Below are positions 49,877 through 59,958 of a stretch of 64,000 bases of DNA, in pieces. The DNA lies in NCBI RefSeq assembly GCF_004698125.1, contig NZ_ML214298.1:558001-622000 (forward strand), read 5' to 3'. Position 1 is the first letter of the stretch. The number at the start of each line of letters is the position of its first letter. The DNA comes from Halosimplex halophilum. Its GTDB lineage: Archaea; Halobacteriota; Halobacteria; Halobacteriales; Haloarculaceae. The notes under the pieces are model-generated. The model made no database searches. It saw nothing but the letters and a program-made list of their open reading frames with translations, and was not told where the DNA came from. The position numbers and the translations under genes were made by a program.

Positions 49877-51484
49877 ATGCGCGGGCCGTTCGGCGACCGG
49901 ATCTACGCGGCGGTCGCGCGGCTCCGGCGGCTCGAACGGCGGGAGCTGCGGGCCTTCCGCCGCTGGGTCGAGCGGACGAGCAACCTCGTCCACCTGTCGG
50001 TGCTGGTGTTCGTCCCGCTGCTGATCGCCGTCGTGACGCTGCTGTTCAACAGCATCGACCGGCTCTCGTTCCTGCTCTTCCCGCCGCTGGCGTCGGGCAC
50101 GTACACGCTGTTCGCGAACCCGGAGGGGAAGTACGCCTCGCCGGCGCGGTTCGTCGCGGGGCTGACGGTCGGGTCGCTCTGTGGCTGGGCCGCGCTGGCG
50201 CTGGGGTCGGCGCTCGGGGTGGGGGCGGCGGGGGCCGGCGCGAGCGCCCCCGGCGGGCTGACCGTCGGCGCGTTCGAGGCCGCCGTCGCCGTCTTCCTCG
50301 CCGGAGCGAGCACCTGGGCGCTCGACGTCGAGGAGCCGTCGGCCTACTCGACGGCGCTGCTGGGGCTGCTCGTCCGGCCGGGCCACGAGCTGGTGTTCGC
50401 GCTGTCGGTGCTGCTGGCGAGCAGCGTCGTCGCGCTGGTGTTCGTCGCCTGGCGCGAACAGTTCTACGACCGGCGCGCCCAGTTCCTCTACGAGTCGACC
50501 CACGGCGACGACCACGTCCTCGTCCCGATGCGCGGGGAGAACCCCGACGCGACGGCCATGTTCGGCGCCCGCCTCGCGGCCGCCCACGACGCCGGGAAGG
50601 TCGTCCTGCTGGACGTGGTCGACGACGAGGCCGTCGCCAGCGCCGAGCGCGACCTGCTCGACGACGGCCGGCGGGCCGACCGCCGGGTCGCGACCGACGG
50701 CGGCCGCGGAGGGCACGACGACGGCGCCCCGGTCCCGGACGACGGCCGTGACCACCGCGGCGACGCCGACCCGGAGAGCGGGGACGCCGGCGGGACCGGG
50801 GACGGGCCCGACCGCGCGGTCGACGACGCCGGGCTCGACGACCACGCCGAGGAGCGGGCGGTCGCCCAGGCGGCCACCCACCTCGAGGCGCGCGCGGACG
50901 AGATCGAGACGCGGGTGGGGGTCCCCTGCCAGGTGGTCGTCGCCGTGGGCGGCCGGTCGCCGGCGGCCACCGTCCTCGGGACCGCCCGCGAGACCGGCTG
51001 CGACCTGGTCGCGACGGCCTACGAGCAGCGCCACGGCGCGCTGACCCCCTACGTCTACGACCTGTTCCGCGGCGAGATCGACGTGGTCGTCCACCGCTCG
51101 GCGGCCGGCCGGACCCGCTGGAAGCGCGCGCTGGTGCCGGTCCGCCGGGCCAGCGACGTGGCCCACAGCATGCTCGACTTCGCCCGCCGGCTGGTCGGGC
51201 GCTCCGGGCGGATCAGCGTCTGTTCGTGCGTGTCGAGCGACCGGGAGCGCCGCCGCGCCGAGGCGATGCTCGCGGACCTGGTCGAGCCGTTCGACGGCGG
51301 CTTCGAGACCCGGGTGGCCACCGAGTCCATCGAGCGCTACCTCGCCGACAACGCCGACGACTTCGACCTGGTGTTCATGGGCGCCAGCACCGACCGCTCG
51401 GCGGCCTCGCGGCTGGTCTCGCCGCCGACGTTCGAGCGCATCCAGCACCTGGATACCGACGTGGCGATCGTCGACCGGTCGTGA
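49877..51484 (+). CDS. HPP-type membrane protein fused to two UspA domains
   Basis: A 535-aa protein. The N-terminal ~185 residues hold four to five helices with the HPP-family start (NLVHLSVLVFVPLLIAVVTLLF, FLLFPPLASGTYTLFANPEGKYASPARFVAGL). Then comes a UspA-like domain (HVLVPMRGENPDATAMFGARLAAAHD..., about 212-410) interrupted by a long acidic insert, and a second UspA domain (KRALVPVRRASDVAHSMLDFARRLV to the end, with LVFMGASTDRSAASRLVSP). HPP proteins transport nitrite or are of unknown role; fused UspA domains usually sense nucleotides. It stands before a convergent K+ channel gene, hinting at ion or stress physiology. Confidence 0.88.
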   Translation: MRGPFGDRIYAAVARLRRLERRELRAFRRWVERTSNLVHLSVLVFVPLLIAVVTLLFNSIDRLSFLLFPPLASGTYTLFANPEGKYASPARFVAGLTVGSLCGWAALALGSALGVGAAGAGASAPGGLTVGAFEAAVAVFLAGASTWALDVEEPSAYSTALLGLLVRPGHELVFALSVLLASSVVALVFVAWREQFYDRRAQFLYESTHGDDHVLVPMRGENPDATAMFGARLAAAHDAGKVVLLDVVDDEAVASAERDLLDDGRRADRRVATDGGRGGHDDGAPVPDDGRDHRGDADPESGDAGGTGDGPDRAVDDAGLDDHAEERAVAQAATHLEARADEIETRVGVPCQVVVAVGGRSPAATVLGTARETGCDLVATAYEQRHGALTPYVYDLFRGEIDVVVHRSAAGRTRWKRALVPVRRASDVAHSMLDFARRLVGRSGRISVCSCVSSDRERRRAEAMLADLVEPFDGGFETRVATESIERYLADNADDFDLVFMGASTDRSAASRLVSPPTFERIQHLDTDVAIVDRS

Positions 51485-51556
51485 GCGGCCCCGCGGCGGC
51501 GGGGTCGACTGGCGGCCGCGCGACCGGCGGTACGGTGCCCGGCGCCGCTCCCGGCG

Positions 51557-52759
51557 TCAGTCGGCGCCGGACGGGTCGTCCCCGGAGTCCACGTCGAGCA
51601 ACCGCTCGGCGAGCCCCTCCATGTCGGTGTCGCCGAGCGCGGACTCGACGAGGAGGTGGCCGCCGATGACGGCGGGGCTGATGACGGCGTCGGCGCCGGC
51701 CCGTCGGAGCTTCTCGGTGTTCTCGCGGTCGGTCGCGGCGGCGACGATGCGGGCGTCGGGGTGGAACTGCCGGGCGGTGAGGATCGACAGGGCGTCCTGG
51801 GCGTCGTCGTTGGTCGCGGCGATGACCGCGCGGGCGTGTTCGATCCCGGCCTGCTTCTGGGGGTCCTCGTCGCTGGGGTCGCCGACGACGACGTGGAGGT
51901 CCCGCGTCCGCAGCGAGGCCGCCAGTTCGCTGTCGGGCGTGATGACGACGAACTCGGCGGCGGTCGAGAGCTCTTCGAGCAGCGGTTCGGTCAGGTCGCC
52001 GTAGCCCAGGACGACGACGTGGTCGTCCAGGAGTTCCAGGTCGGATTCGTTCATGGTACCGAGTGCTTGGGAGAGACGGGCTTCGATGGCGGGGCCCAGC
52101 AGCGACCCCAGCGCGACGGTGAAACTGGCGACGCCGAGCACGAGGACAGACATCCCGAACAGCTTCGCCTGCTGGCTCGCGGGCGTCACGTCGCCGTAGC
52201 CGACGGTGCTGGCGGTGACGATGGTGTAGTACAGCGCGTCGGTCAGCGTCCCCAGGTTGTTGAACTCCTCGCGGAGCTGGTAGGCGCCGGCGGTGCCGTA
52301 GACGAGCGTCCCCGACAGCGCGGCGGCCGCGGCCAGCTGCGTCGTCGAGAGGTCCGCCCGGCGGTCGAACCGCCGGTAGTTGACCAGCACCGTCGGCAGC
52401 GAGAGCAGCGACAGGGCGATCAGCGGCAGCGAGTAGCGGCTCGACTGGGCCAGCCCCTGGAGGGCAGTCACCGGCAGGAGGACGACCGTCGAGAACCACG
52501 CCGCGCGCAGCCGTCGACGCATCCCCCAGGCGCTCAGCAGCATCAGGAAGCCGGTCAGCGCGCCGGTGAAGCCCGCCGCGCGCTGCACCTCGCGGGGGAT
52601 CTGGATGTAGGTCTCGATGAGCGGGTTGACCTCGGTCGCGCTGATGTTGGCGACGCCGGTGGCAAAGGAGAGGATGGCGACGACGGTCGGCAGCCAGACG
52701 GCTGCCCGGGTCCCGACGAACACCGCCCGCGGATGGCCCACCAGCCGCCTCGCGTCCAT
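51557..52759 (-). CDS. Potassium channel protein with TrkA-N (RCK) domain
   Basis: A 400-aa K+ channel subunit. Four to six N-terminal helices lead to a pore with the K+ selectivity filter TVGYGD in ALYYTIVTASTVGYGDVTPASQQAK (filter at about residue 185). After the last helix follow a Rossmann RCK domain (HVVVLGYGDLTEPLLEEL, EFVVITPDSELAASLR, ARAVIAATNDDAQDALSILTARQ; about 248-375) that binds nucleotide or ligand and gates the pore. There is no C-terminal RCK_C domain here; two separate RCK_C proteins are encoded next to it, divergently. TATA-like GGATTTTAGC (52783-52792) lies 28 bases upstream. Confidence 0.94.
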   Translation of the reverse strand: MDARRLVGHPRAVFVGTRAAVWLPTVVAILSFATGVANISATEVNPLIETYIQIPREVQRAAGFTGALTGFLMLLSAWGMRRRLRAAWFSTVVLLPVTALQGLAQSSRYSLPLIALSLLSLPTVLVNYRRFDRRADLSTTQLAAAAALSGTLVYGTAGAYQLREEFNNLGTLTDALYYTIVTASTVGYGDVTPASQQAKLFGMSVLVLGVASFTVALGSLLGPAIEARLSQALGTMNESDLELLDDHVVVLGYGDLTEPLLEELSTAAEFVVITPDSELAASLRTRDLHVVVGDPSDEDPQKQAGIEHARAVIAATNDDAQDALSILTARQFHPDARIVAAATDRENTEKLRRAGADAVISPAVIGGHLLVESALGDTDMEGLAERLLDVDSGDDPSGAD

Positions 52760-52782
52760 ACCCACTTCGAGGCGGCCGAGCG

Positions 52783-52792
52783 GCTAAAATCC
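52783..52792 (-). promoter_or_regulatory. TATA box of the K+ channel gene
   Basis: GGATTTTAGC on the minus strand, centred 28 bases before the ATG at 52759. Confidence 0.6.
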
Positions 52793-52893
52793 CACCGACC
52801 CGCGACGGGTCGTGTCACCGCGGGCGGAAGTCCGGCCGGCGGCCGCGGCGGGCGCCGATAGGGGTTTACGAGAGGCTACCGTCACACCCGGTC

Positions 52894-54138
52894 ATGGCAT
52901 CGTTCCCGGTCGAGCTACTCTTCGGTATCTATCTCGGTATCCTGACGGGGATCATCCCGGGCCTGGTCGCGTGGTCGCTGGGGTTCGTCTTCAAGTACTT
53001 CACCGGCGTCACGATCCCCGGATTCGGTGTGGTCGTCCTCGCGGTCGCGCTGGCGGGGGTCAACGGGGGGCTGCTCGCGCTCGCCGACCCGACGATCACC
53101 CAGTCGGCCAACGCCGTGACGATCACGACCGCCATCCTCGTCGTCCTGATGATCTCGCTGTACGCCCACAGCCGCGGCGACCAGATGGGCGCGACCTTCC
53201 CCAAGCGGCTGTCGCTGAAGCAGCTGCGCGAGCGGACGCTCGCCGCGGACGTGCGCGGGGCGCTGGCCGGCCGCGACGAGGCGCGGGTCCGCGTCGTCGG
53301 CGAGGTGGCCGACATGGAGGGCTACCCCCCGCTCCCGGACGACCTCCGCGCGGAGATCCGCGACAGCGAGTGGACCTTCCCCGCGGACCTGCGCATCTCG
53401 GAGCTCGAAGCGCGGCTGGCCGAGCGCCTGAAGACCGAGTACGACCTCGGCGACGCCGCCGTCACCGTCGACGAGCGCGGGCGGGCCGCCGTCGTCGCCG
53501 CGCCCCCGTTCTCCGGGCTCTCCAAGCGGGTCCCCGACGGGAAACGGGCGGTCTCGGTGAACGCCCTCGTCCCGACGGGCGTCGCCCGCAACGACGAGGT
53601 GACGCTCATCACCCCGGACGCCCAGGTCCGCGGGACGGTCGTCAGCGCGAAGACCCAGACCGCGACGGCCGCCGCCGGGCCCGACCCGGAGGCGGCCGGC
53701 GCCGACGACGACGAGGACGGCGACGACGAGGCGGAGGGCGTCCCCCAGCCGGTACGGGCGCCGACGACGACCGGCGGCGAGGGGCGGGTCACGGTCGCGG
53801 TCACGCGGACGGACGCCGAGCCGCTGCTGAAGGCCGACCGCGCCCGCGTGGTCGTCGAGTCCCGGGGCGTCCGCCGGGAGTACGAACTGCTCAGCCTGCT
53901 CCGGCGGGCGGGCCGGCGCTTCGGCCGGGTGACCGTCGGCGCCGGCGGGCCGCTCGACGGGGCCACCGTCGGCGAGGCGAACGTCCGGAGCGCCTACGGC
54001 GTCGCCGTGATGGCGGTGCGGGGCGCGAGCGGCTGGGTCGTCGCGCCGAAGGGGTCGACGACGCTGTCGGCCGGCGACGAGGTGTTCGCCGTCGGGACCC
54101 GCGGCGAACTCGACGCCTTCCGGGAGGCGGTCGCGTGA
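52894..54138 (+). CDS. Membrane protein with C-terminal RCK_C (TrkA-C) domain, first paralogue
   Basis: A 414-aa protein. Three N-terminal helices (VELLFGIYLGILTGIIPGLVAW, VVVLAVALAGVNGGLLAL, AVTITTAILVVLMISLYAH) precede a soluble region of ~300 residues. That region has an unnamed domain (WTFPADLRISELEARLAERLKTEYDLGDAAVTVD..., about 165-260) with an acidic linker (DDDEDGDDEAEG) and a C-terminal RCK_C-like segment (FGRVTVGAGGPLDGATVGEANVRS ... LSAGDEVFAVGTRGELDAF). RCK_C domains bind regulatory ligands of K+ channels and transporters. The stop overlaps the GTG of the next, paralogous gene (GTGA). Confidence 0.88.
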   Translation: MASFPVELLFGIYLGILTGIIPGLVAWSLGFVFKYFTGVTIPGFGVVVLAVALAGVNGGLLALADPTITQSANAVTITTAILVVLMISLYAHSRGDQMGATFPKRLSLKQLRERTLAADVRGALAGRDEARVRVVGEVADMEGYPPLPDDLRAEIRDSEWTFPADLRISELEARLAERLKTEYDLGDAAVTVDERGRAAVVAAPPFSGLSKRVPDGKRAVSVNALVPTGVARNDEVTLITPDAQVRGTVVSAKTQTATAAAGPDPEAAGADDDEDGDDEAEGVPQPVRAPTTTGGEGRVTVAVTRTDAEPLLKADRARVVVESRGVRREYELLSLLRRAGRRFGRVTVGAGGPLDGATVGEANVRSAYGVAVMAVRGASGWVVAPKGSTTLSAGDEVFAVGTRGELDAFREAVA

Positions 54139-56153
54139 GCGGCGTCGCCGCGGTCGTCGGCCCCGGGTTCGCGCTCCCCGCGGCCGGGCCCGGACTCGCG
54201 ACGCTCGTCGACGCCGCGGTCGCTCTCGGCGCCGGACCCGTCGACCTCGCGACCGCGGCCGTCGCCCAGAGCGGCTCGCTCACCGAGCGGGCGCTGACGA
54301 ACGCGGTACGCGTGCTCGCGTTCGCCGTCCTCGCCGCGGGCGTGGCGGCGGCCGTCGCGCTCCTCTATCGCTGGTACGTCCGCGAGCGCGTCCCCGGCGA
54401 GCTCCCCGCGCTGTTCGGACTCAGCGCCGTCGCGGTCGTCCTCAACACCAACCAGGCGCTCGGGGAGGTCATCGCGCCGGACGGGAGCGGCGACCCCCTC
54501 GACCAGGCGGGGGTCCTGTTCCACGTCGTCACATTCCTCGTCGCCCTCGCGGCGACCCGCGCGGGCGCCGACGCGGGCGACCGCGTCGGGTCGGACGTGG
54601 CCGTCGCCACCGGGGAACGGGCCGTCGAGACGGAGGTCAGCCGCGTCGTCCAGGCCGTCGGCCGCGTCATCAGCGTCGAGCTCCCCGAAGAGGTCGACGA
54701 CATCGTCGGCTACGACCCCGTGCCCGCCGAGACGAAGGAGAAGCTCGCCGGCAAGACGTTCGTCTTCCCCCGCCGGCTGACCGTCGAGGAGCTGCGCGAC
54801 CGCCTCGTCACCCGGCTGAAGGCCGACTACGCGGTCGGCCACGTCGACGTCGAACTCGCCGACGACGGGACCGTCGAGTACCTCGCCGTCGGCTCGCGGG
54901 CGGCCGGTATCGGCCCGACGCTCCCGCCGGAGACCGCCGCCGTCGCCGTGAAGGCCGACCCCGCGTTCGCCGCCAGCGCCGGCGACCTCGTCCAGGTGTG
55001 GCGCACGGACCCCTTCGAGCGGGTCGTCACCGCGGAACTGCGCGGGACCGTCGACGACGTGGCGACGCTGGCCATCGACGCCGCCGACACCCGCAAGCTC
55101 GACGCCGAGGCGGGCTACAAGCTGGTGACCCTCCCCGTCGAGACGCGCCCGGACCGGGAGTTCGCGTCGGTGCTCCGGGCCGCCGACGAGACGATGGCCG
55201 CCGTCACCGTCGCCGCCGGGAGCGACCTGGCCGGCCAGCCCGTCGGCGCCCTCGACGTGACCGTCGTGGCCGTCCGCCCCGAGTCGGGCCCGGTCGAACC
55301 GCTGCCCGGCCGCGACCGCGCGCTCGCCGCCGGCGACGCCGTCTACGTGGTCGCCGCGCCCGAGGCCATCCGAAAGGTCGAAGCGGCCGCGAGGCCCCGC
55401 GACGGCCCCGCTCCGGCGGGGCCCGCCGCCACCGGCGCGGCGCTGTCCCCCGACGAGCAGGTCGACCCCGGGCGGACGGTCGGCGAGGCGTCGACCGGCG
55501 ACGGGCCCGACGGGGCCGGGACACCGTCGGAAGCGGCGCCGGCGGGGTCCGACGCGGGCGCGGACGGGGAGACGCCGCCCGCCGAATCGGCCGCCGACCC
55601 GCTCGCCGACGCCGACGCCCCCGGCATCGAGGCGCTCGAAGCCGACGAGCGCGACGGGCAGTCGAACGGTGACCCGAGCGGCGAGGAGACCGGGGCCGTC
55701 GACGAGACCACGGCCGTCGACGACGCCGGGTCCGAGGACGCGGGTCCCGGACCCGACGACGGACCGGACGAACCGCCCGCGGAGCCGACGCGCGAGGACC
55801 TGGCCGACCTCCCGGGGACCGACGTGGACGAGCTGACCGGGGCCGACGAGGCGGTCGGCGACGTGCCGGACTCGTCGGCTGACGACGCCGATTCGGACGA
55901 CGAACGCGACGCGCCCGGGGACGAGGACGGGACCGGCGACGCCGACGAGGCCGTCGGCGACGACTGGGAGCCCCTCGCCGAGCCGAGCCCCGACGAGCCG
56001 CCGGACGACGCGACCGGATCGGACGACGGCGAGGGGGTGACCGGCCCGGACGGCGACGGGGAGCCCGACGGCGACGACGGTGAGGACAGCGGGGGATCGG
56101 ACGACAGCGACTGGACGGTCGCGCTCGACCAGCGCCGCGAGGACGACGAGTAG
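54135..56153 (+). CDS. Membrane protein with RCK_C domain and long acidic tail, second paralogue
   Basis: A 672-aa protein with the same layout as its upstream neighbour: three helices (LAFAVLAAGVAAAVALLYRW, LPALFGLSAVAVVLNTNQAL, VLFHVVTFLVALAATRAG), the shared middle domain (FVFPRRLTVEELRDRLVTRLKADYAVGHVDVEL, about 210-260), another soluble stretch and RCK_C (REFASVLRAADETMAAVTVAAGSDLAGQPVGALDVTVV..., about 340-415). The last ~250 residues are extremely Asp/Glu/Gly/Pro-rich and surely disordered. The GTG start overlaps the upstream stop. It probably works with the first paralogue and the neighbouring channel. Confidence 0.88.
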   Translation: MSGVAAVVGPGFALPAAGPGLATLVDAAVALGAGPVDLATAAVAQSGSLTERALTNAVRVLAFAVLAAGVAAAVALLYRWYVRERVPGELPALFGLSAVAVVLNTNQALGEVIAPDGSGDPLDQAGVLFHVVTFLVALAATRAGADAGDRVGSDVAVATGERAVETEVSRVVQAVGRVISVELPEEVDDIVGYDPVPAETKEKLAGKTFVFPRRLTVEELRDRLVTRLKADYAVGHVDVELADDGTVEYLAVGSRAAGIGPTLPPETAAVAVKADPAFAASAGDLVQVWRTDPFERVVTAELRGTVDDVATLAIDAADTRKLDAEAGYKLVTLPVETRPDREFASVLRAADETMAAVTVAAGSDLAGQPVGALDVTVVAVRPESGPVEPLPGRDRALAAGDAVYVVAAPEAIRKVEAAARPRDGPAPAGPAATGAALSPDEQVDPGRTVGEASTGDGPDGAGTPSEAAPAGSDAGADGETPPAESAADPLADADAPGIEALEADERDGQSNGDPSGEETGAVDETTAVDDAGSEDAGPGPDDGPDEPPAEPTREDLADLPGTDVDELTGADEAVGDVPDSSADDADSDDERDAPGDEDGTGDADEAVGDDWEPLAEPSPDEPPDDATGSDDGEGVTGPDGDGEPDGDDGEDSGGSDDSDWTVALDQRREDDE

Positions 56154-56222
56154 CGAACCCGTTCGGGTCGCTCCTCGCCGCAGTGCGGAACGCTCTTTGG
56201 GGGTCGGCGCCCTCCCTCGTGT

Positions 56223-56498
56223 ATGCACTGGCGACTGTTCGCCACGCTCGCCGAGACGGCCGGCGACACCGAGATCGCGGTCGAGTCCGGCGCCGAGACC
56301 GTCGGCGACGCCTTCGACGCGCTCCTCGATACGCATCCCGACCTCGAATCCGAAGTGCTGGACGACGAGGGCGACCTCTACGACCACGTCCGCCTGCTCC
56401 ACGAGGGCCGGGACCCGTTCGCCGAGGCGGAGGGCTTCGAGACGCCGGTCGACGATGGCGACGAACTCGCCCTCTTTCCGCCGGTCAGCGGCGGATAG
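56223..56498 (+). CDS. samp1: Ubiquitin-like small archaeal modifier protein SAMP1
   Basis: A 91-aa MoaD/ThiS-fold protein ending in the diglycine needed for activation and conjugation (ELALFPPVSGG). It starts MHWRLFATLAETAGDTEIAVE and includes TVGDAFDALLDTHPDLESEVLDDEGDLYDHV, matching the haloarchaeal SAMP1. SAMP1 is adenylated by an E1-like enzyme, attached to lysines of target proteins, and also takes part in molybdopterin sulfur transfer. The last 14 bases overlap the 3' end of the convergent small membrane gene. Confidence 0.95.
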   Translation: MHWRLFATLAETAGDTEIAVESGAETVGDAFDALLDTHPDLESEVLDDEGDLYDHVRLLHEGRDPFAEAEGFETPVDDGDELALFPPVSGG

Positions 56499-56784
56499 AA
56501 CCCACTTCGTTGTCATCCGCGGAGTCTGATCGGTCGGCCGAATCGCTCTCCTGCCGGAGGTGGAGGAGCGCGAAGCCGACGAATACGGACGCGAGCGCGG
56601 CCTGAAATCCCCAGTTCGCGGCGAGTTCGAGAACCGGCGTTATCGCCCCCAGTCCGGTCAGTCGTCCGACGGCGTCCGGACCGCCGAGCAACACGACGAG
56701 CAACCAGCCTGCGAACGCGACCTCCGCCAGGTCCCACCAGTGTCGCCAGTTACCGACCGCCTTGCGGAGTCGCGTCGGACTCAC
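56485..56784 (-). CDS. Small membrane protein convergent with samp1
   Basis: A 99-aa protein: basic N-terminus (VSPTRLRKAVGNWRHWWD), two helices (AEVAFAGWLLVVLLGGP, AANWGFQAALASVFVGFALLHL) and a polar Ser/Asp tail. GTG start. The frame's C-terminus lies on top of the samp1 stop region. No family recognised; its reality rests on the membrane pattern and the two-helix organisation. Confidence 0.6.
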   Translation of the reverse strand: MSPTRLRKAVGNWRHWWDLAEVAFAGWLLVVLLGGPDAVGRLTGLGAITPVLELAANWGFQAALASVFVGFALLHLRQESDSADRSDSADDNEVGSIRR

Positions 56785-56980
56785 AGAGAAGTGTTATTCA
56801 TACTGTCATTTCAGTCTGCCGATGGCAGGTCGGGAGTGCGCGGATCAGGCGTCAAGCAGCTCCAGCACGCGCAGGACGAGCTGGGGGATGTGATACGGGA
56901 CACAGACTATCGGGCGATACAGCCGATTCTGGCCGGTTCGGCGGGAAAACGACTGATTCGGCAGAAAGTCGCGTCGGGAC

Positions 56981-59755
56981 TCAGACGTTCGCGACCTGCT
57001 GGAGCACGTCGGGCGCCTCGTCCAGCGCGTCGTCGAGGCCCTCGGCGTCGGGGCCGCCGCCCTGGGCGAAGTCGGGCGGGCCGCCGCCGCCGCCGCCGAC
57101 CTTCCGCGCCAGCTGGCTCACGACCTCGCCGGCGTTGACCGCCGAGCCGTCGGGGACGGCGACGACGAACGTCGCGCCGTCGCGGCCGGAGCCGAGCACT
57201 GCGATCTTCCCTTCCTCGACGAGGGCGTTCGCCGTGGCGCGCAGTTCGTCCATGTCGCCGTCGAGGCGCTGGACGACGGCCGTCTCGTCGCCGACCGCGA
57301 CCTCCTCGCCGTCGCCCGACCCCGCCGCGCGGACCTCGGCGAGTTCCTCCTTGAGCCCCTCGATGGTCTTGCCGCGCTCCTTCCACTCGGTGAAGAACCG
57401 CTCGGCCGTCTCGGGCACTTCCTCGGGGGCCACGTCGAGCACGTCGGCGGCCTCGTAGAGGGCGTCCTCGGTGTCCTGGGTGGCCTGGACGGCGGCGTCG
57501 CCGGCGGCGAACTCGATGCGGATGACGCCGTCCTGGACGCGCTCGGTGCCGAGGATCTTGATCGTCCCGATGTCGCCGGTGCGGGCGACGTGGGTGCCCC
57601 CGCAGGCCTGCACGTCCTCGGCGACGTGGATGAGCCGGATGTTCTCGCCGGCGGGGATCCCGCCCTGGTAGAGGTCGAAGCCGTGTTCGTCCTCGGCCTC
57701 GTGGCGGTCGGGCCACTCCTGTTTGACCGGCCCGTTCGAGCGGACGATGTCGTTGGCGCGGTGCTCGATCTCCTTGACCTCCTCGCGGGAGACCGACTCG
57801 TAGTGGCTCACGTCGATCCGGGAGGACTCGGTGCCCTTCTGGGCGCCGGCCTGGCGGACGTGCTCGCCGAGCACCTGCCGGGCGCTGTGGATGACGATGT
57901 GCGTCGCGGTGTGGTGGGCCATCAGCCGGCGGCGCCGCGTGCCGTCGATCTGGCCGCGGACGAACTCGCCTTTCCCGGGGTCCTCGTCCGTCGTGTGGAC
58001 GATGACCCCGTCGACGATCTGCACGTCCGAGACCTCCGCGGTCGCGTCGTCGGTCGACAGCGTCCCGTGGTCCGGCGGCTGGCCACCGCCCTCGGGGTAG
58101 AACATCGTCTGGTCCAACACCACGTCGTAGCCCTCGTCCTCGCGCTCGAAGACCTCCAGGACGACGGCCTCGAACTCCGTGCGCTGCTGGTCCTCGTAGT
58201 AGAGGCGGTCGGTGTCCGGAAGTTCCTCCAGCCGGTCCTCGTAGGGGCGACCCTCTTCCTCCTCGAAGGCCTGGCCGCCGCCGTGGCGTTCGGCCACGAG
58301 CGCGTAGAAGTCGTCCGGCGTCTCCACATCGACGCCCTTCTCGGCGGCGATCTCCTCGACCATGTCCGGCTGGATGCCGTGGGAGTCGTACAGCTCGATG
58401 AGTTCGCCGACCGGGATGGGTTCGCCCTTGCTCGCGTAGTCGTCGGCGAGCCGGCGGACGCGGCGGCCGCCCTGGTCGAGCGTCTCGCGGTACTTCTCGA
58501 CCTCGGTGCGGACGATGTCCCGTATCGTGTCGCGGTTCTCGTAGCCCAGCCGCTCGGCCTGCATGTCGACGAGCTCGTCCAGCGGCGCGTCGACGCCGAC
58601 GTTGTCGACGAGGCGCTTGGTGCGCCGGAGGACCATCCGGGCGAGATAGCCCGTGCCGACGTTCGAGGGGACGATGTTGTCCCCGAGCATGTACGCGAGC
58701 GTCCGGCAGTGGTCGGCGATGGCGTAGATGTCTTCGAGGGGTTCGAGCAGGTCGGTGAGTTCGCCCGTACTCACGTCGAGCTGGTCGGCGATGTTGTCGC
58801 GGGCCGACTCCATGTCCTCGGCCTCGTCGATGTCCATGTGGCCCGCGAGCTTCGCGGCGCGGTGGACGATCTCCGCCTCGCGCTCGGAGTAGTCCAGGCC
58901 GGCGTTGTCCTTCAGGAAGTCGATGGTCTCGGGGTAGACGGCCTCGTAGACGGTGGGGGTGCCCTGGGACATCCACGTCCAGCGCTCGATGCCGTAGCCG
59001 GTGTCGATGACCCGGCGGTCCATCTGACTGTACGTGTTGCCGTCTTTCATCTCGATGTCCCCTTCCGGATCCTGCTCGAACTGCATGAACACGAGCGTCG
59101 CGAGTTCGAGTCCGCGGTAGATGACCTCGAAGGCGGGGCCGGCGTTGCCGCCGCCGACCCAGGGGTCCTCGATGAGCGTCAGGTCCTCCACGTCGGCGCC
59201 CACGTCGTCGAGCAGGTCGACGCAGTGCTCGACGCACTGGTCCTTCCAGTAGACCTCGCCCTCGTAGGCGTAGTCGGTGCCCTCGTCGGCGTTGAACGCG
59301 TGGTGGCCGCCCATCTCGAAGGCCATCGTGTGGCGGCCGGTCTTGCCGACGTTGTCGATGTCCTGCATGCGGATACACGGTTGCGAGACGACCAGCGGGT
59401 TCGCGGGCGGCGGGGACTCGCCGCTGGTGACGTGCGGCTGGAAGTCGTAGATAGAGGCCTGGGTGAGGAGGACGTCGTCGCGCCAGCGGTTGGCCGCGAC
59501 CGGGTAGGGGTCGATGCGCTCGTGACCCCGTTCCTCGAAGAAGGAGAGGAAGGTCTCGCGGGTCTCCTCGAGGGACATCTCCTCGTCGAAGCCGGGGTCG
59601 TCGATGAAGCCGTACTCTTCGCATGGCGGCTCGCCGCAGGTCGCCCGGTCCCCGTCGAGCGTCCAGAAGTGGGCCCCACACTCGGAGCACTCCTTCCGGT
59701 GGAAGCCGTGCTCCTCGAAGTAGTCGAGTCGATACTCCTGTTCGAGGTCGCTCAT
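56981..59755 (-). CDS. alaS: Alanyl-tRNA synthetase
   Basis: A 924-aa archaeal-type AlaRS charging tRNA-Ala. N-terminal [28 protein letters not shown] is the archaeal zinc module. Class II catalytic motifs follow ([61 protein letters not shown]), then the helical tRNA-binding region ([13 protein letters not shown]). The editing domain has its zinc ligands in [13 protein letters not shown] and [13 protein letters not shown], and the C-Ala/oligomerisation part ends in Gly-rich [14 protein letters not shown]. All key residues are present. TATA box at 59780-59788 gives a leaderless start. Single gene. Confidence 0.97.
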   Translation of the reverse strand: MSDLEQEYRLDYFEEHGFHRKECSECGAHFWTLDGDRATCGEPPCEEYGFIDDPGFDEEMSLEETRETFLSFFEERGHERIDPYPVAANRWRDDVLLTQASIYDFQPHVTSGESPPPANPLVVSQPCIRMQDIDNVGKTGRHTMAFEMGGHHAFNADEGTDYAYEGEVYWKDQCVEHCVDLLDDVGADVEDLTLIEDPWVGGGNAGPAFEVIYRGLELATLVFMQFEQDPEGDIEMKDGNTYSQMDRRVIDTGYGIERWTWMSQGTPTVYEAVYPETIDFLKDNAGLDYSEREAEIVHRAAKLAGHMDIDEAEDMESARDNIADQLDVSTGELTDLLEPLEDIYAIADHCRTLAYMLGDNIVPSNVGTGYLARMVLRRTKRLVDNVGVDAPLDELVDMQAERLGYENRDTIRDIVRTEVEKYRETLDQGGRRVRRLADDYASKGEPIPVGELIELYDSHGIQPDMVEEIAAEKGVDVETPDDFYALVAERHGGGQAFEEEEGRPYEDRLEELPDTDRLYYEDQQRTEFEAVVLEVFEREDEGYDVVLDQTMFYPEGGGQPPDHGTLSTDDATAEVSDVQIVDGVIVHTTDEDPGKGEFVRGQIDGTRRRRLMAHHTATHIVIHSARQVLGEHVRQAGAQKGTESSRIDVSHYESVSREEVKEIEHRANDIVRSNGPVKQEWPDRHEAEDEHGFDLYQGGIPAGENIRLIHVAEDVQACGGTHVARTGDIGTIKILGTERVQDGVIRIEFAAGDAAVQATQDTEDALYEAADVLDVAPEEVPETAERFFTEWKERGKTIEGLKEELAEVRAAGSGDGEEVAVGDETAVVQRLDGDMDELRATANALVEEGKIAVLGSGRDGATFVVAVPDGSAVNAGEVVSQLARKVGGGGGGPPDFAQGGGPDAEGLDDALDEAPDVLQQVANV

Positions 59756-59779
59756 TCGTTGCTAGTTGGCCCAGCGGCG

Positions 59780-59788
59780 CCTAAAACA
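59780..59788 (-). promoter_or_regulatory. TATA box of alaS
   Basis: TGTTTTAGG on the minus strand, centred about 28 bases before the ATG at 59755. Confidence 0.65.
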
Positions 59789-59958
59789 GTTCCGAAGGTG
59801 CGATCCCCGCCCGCACGGCGCTCGCGGACACTCGCGGCGGATCCCGCCGACCGGGCCGCTCCGCACCGGAGGATCGGTGCGCTCGGACGCCCCGGTCGCA
59901 GTCGCATCCCGACCCGTCGGTGACAAGACACATATCGGGTCCGCGCCACGGGCGACGT

